40,999 nt of DNA from Rhodovibrionaceae bacterium (GCA_028279885.1 JANQMX010000102.1:1-40999); one strand, 5' to 3'. Shown: positions 11,001-18,715, counted from the first letter of the stretch. The notes: generated from the sequence alone by a model not told the origin. Made by a program: numbers and translations.

Positions 11001-11100
11001 GCTGGGCACCGTGCTGACCCTGGTGGTGGTGCCCGTTCTCTACGCGCTCTTCTTCGGCGTTAAGCCTGCGACGGCGGAGGCTAAGCTTCAGCCTGCTTGA
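8014..11100 (+). CDS. RND efflux pump, inner-membrane transporter
   Basis: This is a proton-driven RND exporter (AcrB/Mdt-like superfamily). It has 1028 residues, the usual length, with 12 expected membrane segments and two large periplasmic loops. Membrane segment 4 contains ALGMLVDNAIVVTED; the first relay Asp (AcrB D407 position) is kept and the second (D408) is Asn. Membrane segment 10 has GVIINNGIVLIDR, with Asn where AcrB has the relay Lys. This pattern is seen in a recognised sub-branch of RND pumps, so the protein is probably functional. Drug, metal or lipid substrates cannot be told apart here. It pairs with the lipoprotein adaptor just upstream. Its last 20 bases overlap the 3' end of the convergent AraC-family gene. 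Confidence 0.95.
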   Translation: MGGITAFSLNNSRLTITFLAVVILAGLQLFLIFPRNEDPTIVIREAVITASFPGMTPDQVEELITRKIEEQIRTMPEIDEITSDSKTGQSIIHAVLRDEYDDLQEIFNRLRNKMDDIRPELPDGTLGPFVNDEFGLTAVATVALWSDGFSMAEMRLVARDIRDRLYELDGIRKIELYGVEEEQVFLEYSNSKLAQFGIDVADIVTTLTRQNVILPGGTYDVDQQALIISPSGNFESVDDIRNVLLRIPNSEQVVPITEVLTVSRGYRDPPRELAYFNDEQAIVISLSIVPGVNSVEFGERLTRKLDELEAQLPVGYVLDYATFQPDLVKTAVNGALFNVYQTIFVVLIVVILFLRLRAGLIVGGFVPLAMLFGLIFMYISGIELERVSIVSAIVALGMLVDNAIVVTEDIRTRLETGTERREACIASGKSLAIPLLTSTLTTVLAFTPMLLIDGQTGEYAFSLPAVVAILLLGSWFLSIYVTPSLCYWFLKVKPKEAAAGGAEVDPYGGRFYSIYRGLLETALSQRFVVIGIVLLLLAGAGVLSQNLVREFFGPSDRNQFLVYLDLPAGSRTQATAEVTRNMTTWFNDKEINPEITSSIAYVGTGGPRFFLSLSPVDPDPHVAFAVVNTETADQAPIVIERLRQFAADRLPEGEVRVKRMWLGASEPGYTEFRLIGPDPEYLYEKGLELQRALKQLPGIDYAKLDWENRVVRIEVAVDQVRARRAGVSSEAVARSLSAYTDGNQITDYREGDLAIPVIVRSVAEERALLADLWNINVYSEETGNLVPLDQIADISGVWQFSRIKRRDQERTATVESRHRTLKAPQLLAAAMPALEGLELAPGYRWEIGGEIEDSAETNEKLFRYLPQCVAAIIVLLIWQFNSFRRPAIIMLTIPLAFAGAMVGLLVMRAPFDFFAILGLLSLAGVIINNGIVLIDRIDGLQVEGRSPYDAIVGAAIARMRPILMSATTTLLGVTPLIILVDPLFYAMACVIAFGLALGTVLTLVVVPVLYALFFGVKPATAEAKLQPA

Positions 11101-11875
11101 GGTACCGTTTCGGGCTCTCGCCCATGACCTTGCGGAACATGGCGATGAAAGCGGAGGGGCTGTCGTAGCCCACGGCAAAGGCGACGCTGGTCACCGGCTC
11201 ACCTTCGGCCAGGCGGGCCAGCGCCACCTGCAGGCGCAGGCGCTGGCGCCAATCGCGGAAGCCCATGCCGGTCTCGGCCTCGAACAGCCGGGCCATGGTG
11301 CGCGGGCTCGCCCCCGCCTCCCGCGCCAGCGCCTCCAAGCCGGTGGGATCGGACGGCTCTTCCAAGAGGCGCTCGACCAACGCACGGATGCGCGGCTCTT
11401 CCGGCAGGGGCAGATAGAGGGACTCCGCCGGTGCCGAGCGCAGGCGATCGAGCAGCAGAGCCAGCAGATGCCCCGCCTGTCCCGCCGGGTCGTAGTCGGC
11501 CGGCTGGCGGCTCATCTCCACGATCAGCTCACGCAGCAGCGGGCTGACGCTGACCACATGGCAATGCTCCGGCATCATCGCCGCCTCAGGCAACATGTAG
11601 AGCGTGCAGAAGGTCAAGGGCGCCAGGTTGATCTTGCGGTGGACGATGCCGGCGGGAATCCAAACCGCCCGCAGCGAGGGGGTCACCCAAAGCCCCGCCG
11701 GGGTCTCGATCCGCATCAACCCCTGCGCGGCATAGAGAAGCTGACCGTAGTTATGACTGTGCCAATCGGTCAAACGGCCAGCCGGCTCGTCGCTGGCATA
11801 GCCGACGGCGGGCCGCCAAGGGTCCGGCTCCGGCAGATTGCCGAGCCTCGGATCACGTTGGCCGGTTCTCAACAT
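11081..11875 (-). CDS. AraC-family transcriptional regulator with cupin sensor domain
   Basis: This DNA-binding regulator has 264 residues. The N-terminal half looks like an AraC-type cupin: WHSHNYGQLLYAAQG at about 38-52 and WIPAGIVHRK at about 72-81. The C-terminal half carries the two helix-turn-helix motifs of the AraC family, LEALAREAGASPRTMARLF and then SVAFAVGYDSPSAFIAMFRK with the family ending GESPKRYL. It is divergent from an MFS transporter gene. This layout is typical of cupin-AraC regulators that control an adjacent exporter (the NimR/NimT type, for example), so control of 12049-13194 is a reasonable inference. A near-perfect inverted repeat lies just upstream of its start codon. 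The stop overlaps the RND pump gene by 20 bases. Confidence 0.93.
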   Translation of the reverse strand: MLRTGQRDPRLGNLPEPDPWRPAVGYASDEPAGRLTDWHSHNYGQLLYAAQGLMRIETPAGLWVTPSLRAVWIPAGIVHRKINLAPLTFCTLYMLPEAAMMPEHCHVVSVSPLLRELIVEMSRQPADYDPAGQAGHLLALLLDRLRSAPAESLYLPLPEEPRIRALVERLLEEPSDPTGLEALAREAGASPRTMARLFEAETGMGFRDWRQRLRLQVALARLAEGEPVTSVAFAVGYDSPSAFIAMFRKVMGESPKRYLKQAEA

Positions 11876-11877
11876 TG

Positions 11878-11894
11878 ATTGTCACTATGACGAT
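11878..11894. promoter_or_regulatory. Inverted repeat upstream of AraC-family gene, possible operator
   Basis: The sequence ATTGTCA-CTA-TGACGAT is a 7-3-7 inverted repeat with one mismatch. It lies 3-19 bases before the AraC-family start codon and in the divergent region shared with the MFS gene. The position fits an autoregulatory site, but AraC proteins often bind direct repeats, so the assignment is weak. Confidence 0.3.
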
Positions 11895-12048
11895 AGACGG
11901 CCAGGGCCGCCAAGACTAATAATTTCACAGTTCTTGGCGCCGATTTAGGCGCCGTCTCTTTGCCGGGTTCGGACATGCTCAATCGCTTGCGGGACATCCT
12001 CGCCAGCCTCCGTGCCAAGGGCTGGGCTCGCCGGAAGCGCTGCTGCTC

Positions 12049-13194
12049 TTGATGGGCGCGGCCGCCCCGCTGTCCTTCGCCACCTGGATGGCGCTGCTCA
12101 ACAACTTCGCCATCGAGCGCGCGGCTTTCACCGGCGCTGAGATGGGCATCCTGCAGAGCGTGCGCGAGGTGCCCGGCTTTCTCGCCTTCACGGCCGTCTT
12201 CGTGCTGCTGCTGCGCGAGCAGGTCTTCGCCTACGTCTCGCTCATCCTGCTCGGCATCGGCACGGCGCTGACCGGCTACTTCCCCACGGTGCTCGGCCTC
12301 TACGTCACCACGGTCATCATGTCGATCGGCTTCCACTACAATGAGACCGTCCAGCAAAGCCTGGCCTTGCAGTGGCTCGGCAAGGACCGCGCGCCCATCG
12401 TGCTGGGCCGCGTGGTCGCCGCGGCCAGCCTGGCCGCCCTCGTTGCCTACGGGCTGATCTGGCTCGGCTTCCAGGTCTTCGAGACCGACTACAAGCTGGT
12501 CTATCTGATCGGCGGTGGTGCCACGGTCGCCATCACGCTCTTCGCCTGGCGCGCCTATCCTCAGATCAAGGAGGCCGTGCCGCAGCACAAAAAGCTGATC
12601 CTGCGACGACGCTACTGGCTCTACTACGCCCTCACCTTCCTATCCGGCGCCCGGCGGCAGATCTTCATCGTCTTCGCCGGCTTCATGATGGTCGAGAAGT
12701 TCGGCTTCTCGGTCGCCAACATCACCCTGCTCTTCCTGGTCAACTACGCCGCCAACGTCTGGCTGGCGCCGCTGATCGGCCGGCTGATCGCCCGCTGGGG
12801 CGAGCGCAAGGCCCTGACCATCGAGTACATCGGCCTGATCTTTGTCTTCACCTCCTATGCCTTCGTCGACAACGAGTGGTTGGCCGCGGCGCTCTACGTG
12901 ATCGACCACCTCTTCTTCGCCATGGCCATCGCCATCAAGACCTACTTCCAGAAGATCGCCGACCCGCGGGACATCGCCCCGACCGCCGCCGTCTCCTTCA
13001 CCATCAACCACATAGCCGCCGTGGTGCTGCCCGCCCTACTCGGCATCGTCTGGCTGGTCAGCCCGCCGGCCGTCTTCCTGACCGGCGCCGCCATCGCCGT
13101 CTGCTCGCTCATCCTCACGCAGCTGGTCCCGCAGCGCCCCGAACCGGGCCTCGAAACCACCTTTGCCCGCCCGGCGATTCAGCCGGCCGAGTGA
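12049..13194 (+). CDS. MFS transporter, N-terminus possibly frameshifted
   Basis: This is a multi-pass major-facilitator transporter. TTG 12049 and ATG 12052 are the only starts in the main frame, and from there about 380 residues are read with about 11-12 hydrophobic segments. The first helix is already under way at the start (MGAAAPLSFATWMALLNNF), and the frame is open upstream without a start codon, reading GSPEALLLL. In the neighbouring frame an ATG at 11975 encodes MLNRLRDILASLRAKGW up to about 12025. One extra G in the run at about 12023-12027 would join the two into one protein. The true start is therefore uncertain: frameshift mutation, base-call error, or an internal start. It is divergent from the AraC-family regulator. 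The substrate is unknown. Confidence 0.8.
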   Translation: MMGAAAPLSFATWMALLNNFAIERAAFTGAEMGILQSVREVPGFLAFTAVFVLLLREQVFAYVSLILLGIGTALTGYFPTVLGLYVTTVIMSIGFHYNETVQQSLALQWLGKDRAPIVLGRVVAAASLAALVAYGLIWLGFQVFETDYKLVYLIGGGATVAITLFAWRAYPQIKEAVPQHKKLILRRRYWLYYALTFLSGARRQIFIVFAGFMMVEKFGFSVANITLLFLVNYAANVWLAPLIGRLIARWGERKALTIEYIGLIFVFTSYAFVDNEWLAAALYVIDHLFFAMAIAIKTYFQKIADPRDIAPTAAVSFTINHIAAVVLPALLGIVWLVSPPAVFLTGAAIAVCSLILTQLVPQRPEPGLETTFARPAIQPAE

Positions 13195-13304
13195 ACGTCG
13201 CGAGCCGCGTCTTTTTCTTCGACGATCCGCACATTTCGCGCTTGCCTTCCGGCCCCGCGCGGCTCATGCATCCGCGCTAAATTCGGAACGGGTGGGACGC
13301 GTTC

Positions 13305-14384
13305 ATGAAGGCAGCCATTTGCTACGAGTTCGGTCAGCCGCTGGTCGTCGAGGAGATCGAGTTGGCTCCGCCGCAAGCCGGCGAAGTTCGGGTCAAACTC
13401 ACCGCCTGCGCCATCTGCCACAGCGACATCCTCTTTGCCGAGGGCGCCTGGGGCGGCACACTGCCAGCGGTCTACGGGCATGAAGCAGCGGGCATCGTCG
13501 CCGAGCTCGGGCCAGGGGTCGAAGGCTTGGCCGTGGGGGACCACGTAGTGGTTACCCTGATCCGCTCCTGCGGCACCTGCCACTACTGCGCTCAAGGCAA
13601 GCCCTATGCCTGCGAGACCAAATTCGCGCTCGACCGCAACAGCCCGATCACGAAGGCCGATGGCTCGGCTATAACCCATGGCCTGCGCACCGGTGCCTTC
13701 GCCGAAGAGGCCGTCGTTCACGCCTCCCAGGTCGTCGCCATCCCGAAGGAGGTCCCACTGGAAAGCGCCTCTCTGCTTGGCTGCGGCGTGATCACCGGCT
13801 TTGGCGCCGTGGTCAACACCGCCTCCGTGCCAGCCTATAGCAGCGTCGTCGTCATCGGCACCGGCGGCGTCGGCCTCAACAGTGTGCAGGGAGCCGTGCA
13901 AAGCGGCGCCAGCACGATCATCGCCATCGACTTGCTGGACGAGAAGCTGGAGGCGGCGCGCAAGTTCGGCGCCACACACGTCATCAACGCAATCAAGGAA
14001 GACGTGGTCGCCGCGGTCAAGGACGCGACCGAGGGCCGCGGCGCCGACTACGTCTTCGTCACCGTCGGTGCCACCAAGGCCATCGAGCAGTCCTACGACC
14101 TCATGGGCAAGGGCGGCGCCGTGGTCCTGGTCGGCATGACCGCAAGCGATGTGATGACCGAGTATTGCCCCTGCAACATCGCCGACAACAGCCAGCGCAT
14201 CCTCGGCAGCAAGATGGGCTCGGCCCGCATCCAGGTCGACATCCCCTCGCTGGTCGCGCTCTACCAGCAGGGACGCCTGCAGCTCGACGAGCTGATCAGC
14301 GGCCGCTACCGCCTGGACGAGATCAACGATGCGATCGAGAGCGTGAAGAAGGGCGAGGCCCTGCGCAACGTGGTGGTGTTCTAG
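13305..14384 (+). CDS. Zinc-dependent alcohol dehydrogenase, class III-like
   Basis: This is a medium-chain NAD(P)-dependent dehydrogenase of 359 residues that oxidises an alcohol or hydroxymethyl-thiol adduct. Catalytic zinc ligands are seen in CAICHSD (about residues 35-41) and in GHEAAG (about 59-64). The structural zinc site is complete, with four Cys in CGTCHYCAQGKPYAC (about 90-104). The Rossmann motif GTGGVG is at about 186-191, followed by an acidic residue after IIAID, which favours NAD. Overall it resembles the class III / mycothiol- or glutathione-dependent formaldehyde dehydrogenase branch, but the exact substrate is not resolved. The start is ATG 13305 with GGTGGGA upstream. It follows the MFS gene by 110 bases and converges with the response regulator. 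Confidence 0.9.
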   Translation: MKAAICYEFGQPLVVEEIELAPPQAGEVRVKLTACAICHSDILFAEGAWGGTLPAVYGHEAAGIVAELGPGVEGLAVGDHVVVTLIRSCGTCHYCAQGKPYACETKFALDRNSPITKADGSAITHGLRTGAFAEEAVVHASQVVAIPKEVPLESASLLGCGVITGFGAVVNTASVPAYSSVVVIGTGGVGLNSVQGAVQSGASTIIAIDLLDEKLEAARKFGATHVINAIKEDVVAAVKDATEGRGADYVFVTVGATKAIEQSYDLMGKGGAVVLVGMTASDVMTEYCPCNIADNSQRILGSKMGSARIQVDIPSLVALYQQGRLQLDELISGRYRLDEINDAIESVKKGEALRNVVVF

Positions 14385-14429
14385 AGCCCTCTTGTCTGAG
14401 ACCTGACACAATACACGGCGGCCGCCCCT

Positions 14430-14924
14430 TCACGCGGCGCTTGCGCATTGGACATCGGCGTCATCTTGCCGCTTGGGCGCGGTCACCGGCTTGAGCTCGC
14501 GGCCCTCGCGGATGAAGACCAGGGGGCGCGAGAAGACGAGGTTGATCTGCCGACGGAGCGAGTCTGCCTGAAGCGGTTTCGACATGAACCCGTGCACGCC
14601 CGCATTGAGCGCATTGCTAAGCTGCTTTTGGGTTGCGTCTCCTGTCAGCATGAGAACAGGAAGATAGGGGTTCGGGCTATCGTCCGCCGTACGCAGCAAG
14701 CGGGTAAACTCGATACCGTCGAGCGGCGTCATATGCAGGTCGCAGATCACGACGTCGGCTGCGAACGTCTTGAGCTGCTGCATGGCATCGGCGCCGTCCT
14801 CGGCTTTCGCGATGGAGGAGACGCCCATTTCGCGCAGCATCTCGGCGAGCATGAGGCGCGCCGTTCTGCTGTCGTCGACGACCATCGTTTTCAGATTGGT
14901 CAGATTTACACGAAGAAATGCCAT
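14430..14924 (-). CDS. Single-domain CheY-like response regulator
   Basis: This is a receiver-only signalling protein of 164 residues with no output domain. Key phosphorylation residues are all present: D17/D18 in VVDDSR, phosphoacceptor D62 in VICDLHM, T94 in LMLTGD and K116 in MSKPL. About 35 residues after the receiver fold (RPLVFIREGRELKPVTAP onward) are polar and of unknown role. A strong purine-rich ribosome site precedes ATG 14924. No histidine kinase is adjacent, so its partner is elsewhere. The chemotaxis receptor at the start of the window is too far away to be taken as linked. Confidence 0.93.
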   Translation of the reverse strand: MAFLRVNLTNLKTMVVDDSRTARLMLAEMLREMGVSSIAKAEDGADAMQQLKTFAADVVICDLHMTPLDGIEFTRLLRTADDSPNPYLPVLMLTGDATQKQLSNALNAGVHGFMSKPLQADSLRRQINLVFSRPLVFIREGRELKPVTAPKRQDDADVQCASAA

Positions 14925-15531
14925 TGCCCTTTCCCCTTTTCACCGCACCTGGCTGCATGAGGGTGCTGGCTTGGCGCCGAATTGCTACGGGCCTGCCATC
15001 TTCCCCGGCGCACATCCCGATCTCTCGCCTGCGAAGTGGCCTCCATGCGTCGTTTCCCTATGTTCCCCGCTTGCATATTCAAACGTGTAGAGGGCCTTCC
15101 CTGACAACACACCTATACTTGCAGGGGCTTATTCTGGGTTACAAGTAATATCGCGCCGGATATCTCTAAAATTTTCCGCATTATCAAATCTTTATCCATG
15201 TTTATAGTTGAGATAAAAGGGGTTTTACAGAAATTTAGGGATAGATAAAGTTGCGAACACCTGTGACAGCAAACCGACAAGGCCGTGGATGGAGGCGCGA
15301 GCACGGCAAAGGCACGACAGATCCAGCAACCTATGGGAGAGAAACCGAGCATCTCGGAGCCGGTTCGGCAATCACAATTGTTCGGGCTCTGCGCGAGCTC
15401 GACGCTGGGCGGGGCATTGGCAAAAACCATCTGAATTTCAACGACGCACCGAGGTCGGGAATTGACGCCTACGGAACAAGGCCGCTTCCATCTCTTGCGC
15501 TTCAATGCGACAGCATAACTGGGGACCAGCC
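14925..15531. other. 607-bp intergenic region with AT-rich block
   Basis: This lies between the divergent response-regulator and enolase-superfamily genes. I see no convincing protein or RNA gene. About 15110-15250 is strongly AT-rich compared with the flanks and probably contains the promoters. Open frames crossing the region have no family features, lack ribosome sites and read through the AT-rich block, so I do not call them. Confidence 0.5.
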
Positions 15532-16716
15532 ATGAAGATCACCGACTGCAAGACTTTCGTCGTCGGCAATCCGCCGCCACATTTCGGCGGCCAGTACTTC
15601 GTCTTCGTCAAGCTGATCACCGACAACGGCATCGCCGGCTACGGCGAGGTCTACTCGGTCCCCTTCCACCCGCATGTGGTCACTCACATGATCGAGGACG
15701 TCTTCGCCCGTCAGGTCGAGGGCACCGATCCCTTCAAGATCGAGCGCCTCTGGCGCATCGTCTATTCCAGCGGCTTCACCCAACGCCCGGATACCTCGAT
15801 CCTCGGCATCCTGAGCGGCATCGAGATGGCCTGTTGGGACATCGTCGGCAAAGCGCTCGGCAGGCCGGTTTACGAGCTGCTCGGCGGCCAGGTGCACGAG
15901 CGGCTGCGCAGCTACACCTACATCTACCCGGAGCCCGACGACAAAACCGACGTTTACGTCGACCCGGACTTGGCCGTACAGCGCGCACTCAAGTACGCGG
16001 ACATGGGCTTCACGGCGGTAAAGTTCGATCCCGTGAGCCCCTTCACCGCCTTCGACCCCCGGCAGCTCTCCCTGGAGGCGCTCGACCGCGCCGAGCGCTT
16101 CGTGAAGATGCTGCGGGAAGCGCTCGGTCCGCGCTGCGATCTCCTGTTCGGCACCCACGGACAGATGACCACCTCCAGCGCCATCCGTTTGGCCAAACGC
16201 CTGGAGCCCTACGATCCGCTCTGGCTCGAAGAGCCGGTGCCGCCGGAGAACGCCGAAGAGATGGCTCGGGTCGCACGGCAAACCTCCATCCCCATCGCCA
16301 CCGGAGAGCGTCTCGGCAGCAAGTACGAGTTCGCGCGGCTGCTGACGGAGCAGGCCGCCTCCATCCTGCAGATGAACCTGGGTCGGGTCGGCGGTATCCT
16401 GGAAGCCAAGAAGATCGCCGGCATGGCAGAGGCGCACTACGCCCAGATCGCGCCGCACCTCTATTGCGGACCGATCGTCGGCGCCGCCAACGTGCAGATC
16501 AGCGCCTGCACGCCGAACTTCCTCATTCTCGAGAGCATCCAGGATTGGGGCGGCTTCCATGCCGAGATCCTCAAGAAGCCCATGCAATGGGAAGAGGGCT
16601 ATGTCATCCCGCCAAGCGCGCCCGGCATCGGCGTCGAGCTCGATGAAGAGGTGGCAGCCCGCCATCCCTATGAGGGTCAGGCCCTGCACCTGGACATGCA
16701 CGACCAGCCGGTCTGA
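15532..16716 (+). CDS. Mandelate racemase / muconate lactonizing enzyme family protein (sugar-acid dehydratase-like)
   Basis: This is an enolase-superfamily barrel enzyme of 394 residues, probably a dehydratase or isomerase of a sugar acid or hydroxy acid. ATG 15532 is chosen because GGGGA lies 6 bases upstream and MKITDCKTFVV is the normal N-terminus. Metal-binding strands show E233 (WLEEP) and E259 (ATGER), and H309 (APHLYCGP) matches the MR general base; the spacings 26 and 50 equal those in mandelate racemase. At the place of the first metal-ligand Asp there is G207, in FGTHGQM, followed by H209. K164 lies in AVKFDP. The next gene, a 3-hydroxyisobutyrate-dehydrogenase-type enzyme, begins 36 bases later. 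The two are probably an operon for oxidation of a small hydroxy or sugar acid. Confidence 0.88.
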   Translation: MKITDCKTFVVGNPPPHFGGQYFVFVKLITDNGIAGYGEVYSVPFHPHVVTHMIEDVFARQVEGTDPFKIERLWRIVYSSGFTQRPDTSILGILSGIEMACWDIVGKALGRPVYELLGGQVHERLRSYTYIYPEPDDKTDVYVDPDLAVQRALKYADMGFTAVKFDPVSPFTAFDPRQLSLEALDRAERFVKMLREALGPRCDLLFGTHGQMTTSSAIRLAKRLEPYDPLWLEEPVPPENAEEMARVARQTSIPIATGERLGSKYEFARLLTEQAASILQMNLGRVGGILEAKKIAGMAEAHYAQIAPHLYCGPIVGAANVQISACTPNFLILESIQDWGGFHAEILKKPMQWEEGYVIPPSAPGIGVELDEEVAARHPYEGQALHLDMHDQPV

Positions 16717-16752
16717 TCAAACCCAACACGCCAGTTAGAGGGGAGCACGCCC

Positions 16753-17670
16753 ATGCGCATGGGATTCATCGGCCTTGGCAATCTCGGCAAGCACCTGGCG
16801 GCGAGCCTGCTGCGCGAGGGCTTCACAGTCACCGTCCATGACCTCGACAAAGCGAACGCCGAAGACTTGCTGGCTGCCGGTGCGTCCTGGGGCGACTCCC
16901 CGAAAGCGCTGGCGGTGGCTTCGGACAGCGTCATCACCTGCCTGCCCTCACCCCGCGCTGTCGACGCGGTGATGACCGGCCCGGAGGGTGTGCTGGCGGG
17001 CCTGGCATCGGGCGGCACCTGGGTCGAGATGAGCACCAACGACCAACACGAGATTCAGCGCTTGGCGGAGCTCGCCGCCGCGCAAGGTGTCGCCACCCTG
17101 GAAGCGCCGGTAACCGGCGGCGTGCATCGCGCCGCCAGCGGTGAGATCACCGTGCTGGTCGGCGGCGAAGAGGCTGCCTACCAGGCCCACCTGCCTGCCC
17201 TCCAAGCCATGGGCGGCGAGGTCTTCCACATGGGTCCGCTCGGCAGTGCCTCTGTGATCAAGGTGATCACCAACATGCTGGCTTTCATCCACCTGGTGGC
17301 GGCGGGCGAGGCGCTGATGCTGGCCAAGCGCGGCGGCCTCGATCTTGCCCAGTCCTTCGCTGCCATCCGAGCCAGCTCGGGCAACAGCTTCGTGCATGAG
17401 ACCGAGAGCCAGGTGATCCTGAACGGCAGCTACAATATCGGCTTTACCCTGGACCTCGCCTGCAAGGACCTGGGCTTCGCGCACGATCTCGGCCGCGAGT
17501 TCGGCGTCCCGCTGGAGCTCGCCGGGATGGTAGAGCAGATCTTCGCCCGGGCCCGGGCGCAATACGGGGGCGATGCTTGGTCGCCCAAGGTGGTCAAGCA
17601 GTTGGAAGACGCTCTGGGCACGGAGCTGCGCGCCGCCGGCTTCCCGGCCGTGCTGAGCGAGAACGACTAA
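16753..17670 (+). CDS. NAD(P)-dependent oxidoreductase, 3-hydroxyisobutyrate dehydrogenase family
   Basis: This is a beta-hydroxyacid dehydrogenase (3-hydroxyisobutyrate / tartronate semialdehyde reductase type) of 305 residues, the normal length. The N-terminal Rossmann motif GFIGLGNLG is at residues 4-12. The substrate loop EAPVTGGVHRAASGEITVLVGG is at about 117-138. The catalytic Lys is K170 in GSASVIKVITNM, with N174 following. A GAGGGGAG ribosome site precedes ATG 16753, and the gene sits 36 bases after the enolase-superfamily gene. The last 321 bases are partly repeated, with an 87-base deletion and a nonsense change, at 40672-40905. This copy is intact. Confidence 0.93.
   Translation: MRMGFIGLGNLGKHLAASLLREGFTVTVHDLDKANAEDLLAAGASWGDSPKALAVASDSVITCLPSPRAVDAVMTGPEGVLAGLASGGTWVEMSTNDQHEIQRLAELAAAQGVATLEAPVTGGVHRAASGEITVLVGGEEAAYQAHLPALQAMGGEVFHMGPLGSASVIKVITNMLAFIHLVAAGEALMLAKRGGLDLAQSFAAIRASSGNSFVHETESQVILNGSYNIGFTLDLACKDLGFAHDLGREFGVPLELAGMVEQIFARARAQYGGDAWSPKVVKQLEDALGTELRAAGFPAVLSEND
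17350..17670 (+). repeat. Direct repeat unit A: 3' end of the dehydrogenase gene (intact copy)
   Basis: This segment matches 40672-40905 in the same orientation, except that 87 bases (29 codons) are absent from the other copy. By eye I count about 17 base differences over 234 aligned positions. Similarity ends exactly at the stop codon. The two units bracket about 23 kb of catabolic genes. Confidence 0.85.
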
Positions 17671-17783
17671 GGCCCGTCGACATTCATTTCACAGTCGTGG
17701 CGGGGACAGATTTTTGCCAGGGTTAGGAGCAGGCGGCGCCGTGGGGTGAGCCCCCCACAAGGCGTCCACGGCACGGCCTCTGG

Positions 17784-18623
17784 TTAGCGGCCCCTGAAAC
17801 GCGGCGGCCGCTTCTCCTCATAGGCTGCAAGGCCTTCGCGCAAGTCCTCGGACGCAAAGAGGTCGGACTGAAGCTCCGCCTCCGTCAGCAGGACCTGCTC
17901 GAGAGCCTGAGGATAGGTGGCCAGAACTCGCTTGATCGCGGCCAACGCCAGAGGAGACTCTCCGGCAAAGCGCTCTCCTTCCCTCAGCGCCGCGTCGAGC
18001 GCTTGACCGGGCGGCACAACCCGGTCCACGAGACCGAGACCGAATGCCTCCCTCCCGGACAAGGTTTCACTCATCATGAGCAGGCGCCGGGCGCCAGCGA
18101 CTCCCATACGCGCCGGAATGGACCACAAGGCTCCGAGATCCGGCATCAACCCGACCTTGCCGAAGGCCGGAATGAAACGTGCGTCCTCTGCGGCCACCAC
18201 CACATCGCAACACGCCGCCAGCGACAAGCCGGCCCCCACCGCACAGCCTTCCACGGCCGCGATCACGGGCTTGTTCGCCTGCACGATCGCACGCACGACA
18301 CCTTGCGAGCGCTCGATCCTCTCCCGACCGGTCTCGCGCGTCAGGGTCCCCATGGTGCTGACGTCACCCCCAGCACAGAACACCCCGCCAGCTCCGTTGA
18401 TGACAACCGCTCTTATCGCGCTCTCGCGGTCGGCCTCGTTCAACAAGCGAATGACATCGTCGCGCATTTGCACCGAGAGTGGATTGCGGCGTTGCGGGTC
18501 GTATAGCGTCAGGACGCCAAGTGCTCCGCGGCGCTCGAAGATTGCCGCAGAGCACGATGTCGCATCGCGTTCCCGACCGGCTCCCCCAACCCCTTCCACT
18601 GTCCTGCCATCAAGTTCGGTCAT
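17784..18623 (-). CDS. Enoyl-CoA hydratase/isomerase family protein, PaaG-like
   Basis: This is a crotonase-fold enzyme of 279 residues, with about 25 extra residues at the N-terminus. Oxyanion-hole segments FCAGGD (about 82-87) and VEGCAVGAG (about 124-132) are present. The two catalytic Glu residues of true enoyl-CoA hydratases are not: the GxxCEL Glu is Ser (AGLSLA) and the PEI Glu is absent. Instead it has GLMPDLG with D162, as in PaaG-type ring isomerases and some enoyl-CoA delta isomerases. Isomerase rather than hydratase activity is therefore inferred. A GGAGAGG site supports ATG 18623. It is divergent from the thiolase gene, with a shared promoter region that holds the IclR-type motif. 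Confidence 0.88.
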   Translation of the reverse strand: MTELDGRTVEGVGGAGRERDATSCSAAIFERRGALGVLTLYDPQRRNPLSVQMRDDVIRLLNEADRESAIRAVVINGAGGVFCAGGDVSTMGTLTRETGRERIERSQGVVRAIVQANKPVIAAVEGCAVGAGLSLAACCDVVVAAEDARFIPAFGKVGLMPDLGALWSIPARMGVAGARRLLMMSETLSGREAFGLGLVDRVVPPGQALDAALREGERFAGESPLALAAIKRVLATYPQALEQVLLTEAELQSDLFASEDLREGLAAYEEKRPPRFRGR

Positions 18624-18689
18624 TGCCTCTCCAAGCCCTCGGCCTCACGGTCGCAAGCTACCGCAAGTTGCGCATCGCATTTTTGATAG

Positions 18690-18704
18690 TACGGTACCGC
18701 AGAA
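18690..18704 (-). promoter_or_regulatory. Predicted IclR-type operator, site 1
   Basis: On the minus strand this reads TTCTGCGGTACCGTA. It aligns with three other 15-base sites in the divergent promoters at 22765, 27666 and 32622, all with TTCTG-N5-C as the core. The next bases, CTATCA, are also shared with site 2. It lies between the PaaG-like gene and the thiolase gene. Confidence 0.5.
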
Positions 18705-18715
18705 TGAAATCAATA

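Noticed and set aside
15113-15505. A 130-codon open frame on the minus strand in the 607-bp gap
   Set aside because: It has no ribosome site or family features, and it spans the AT-rich probable promoter block.
17741-17758. GTGGGG/CCCCAC hairpin between convergent genes as a terminator
   Set aside because: The stem is only 6 bp and no T-run follows on either strand, so I do not list it as a terminator.
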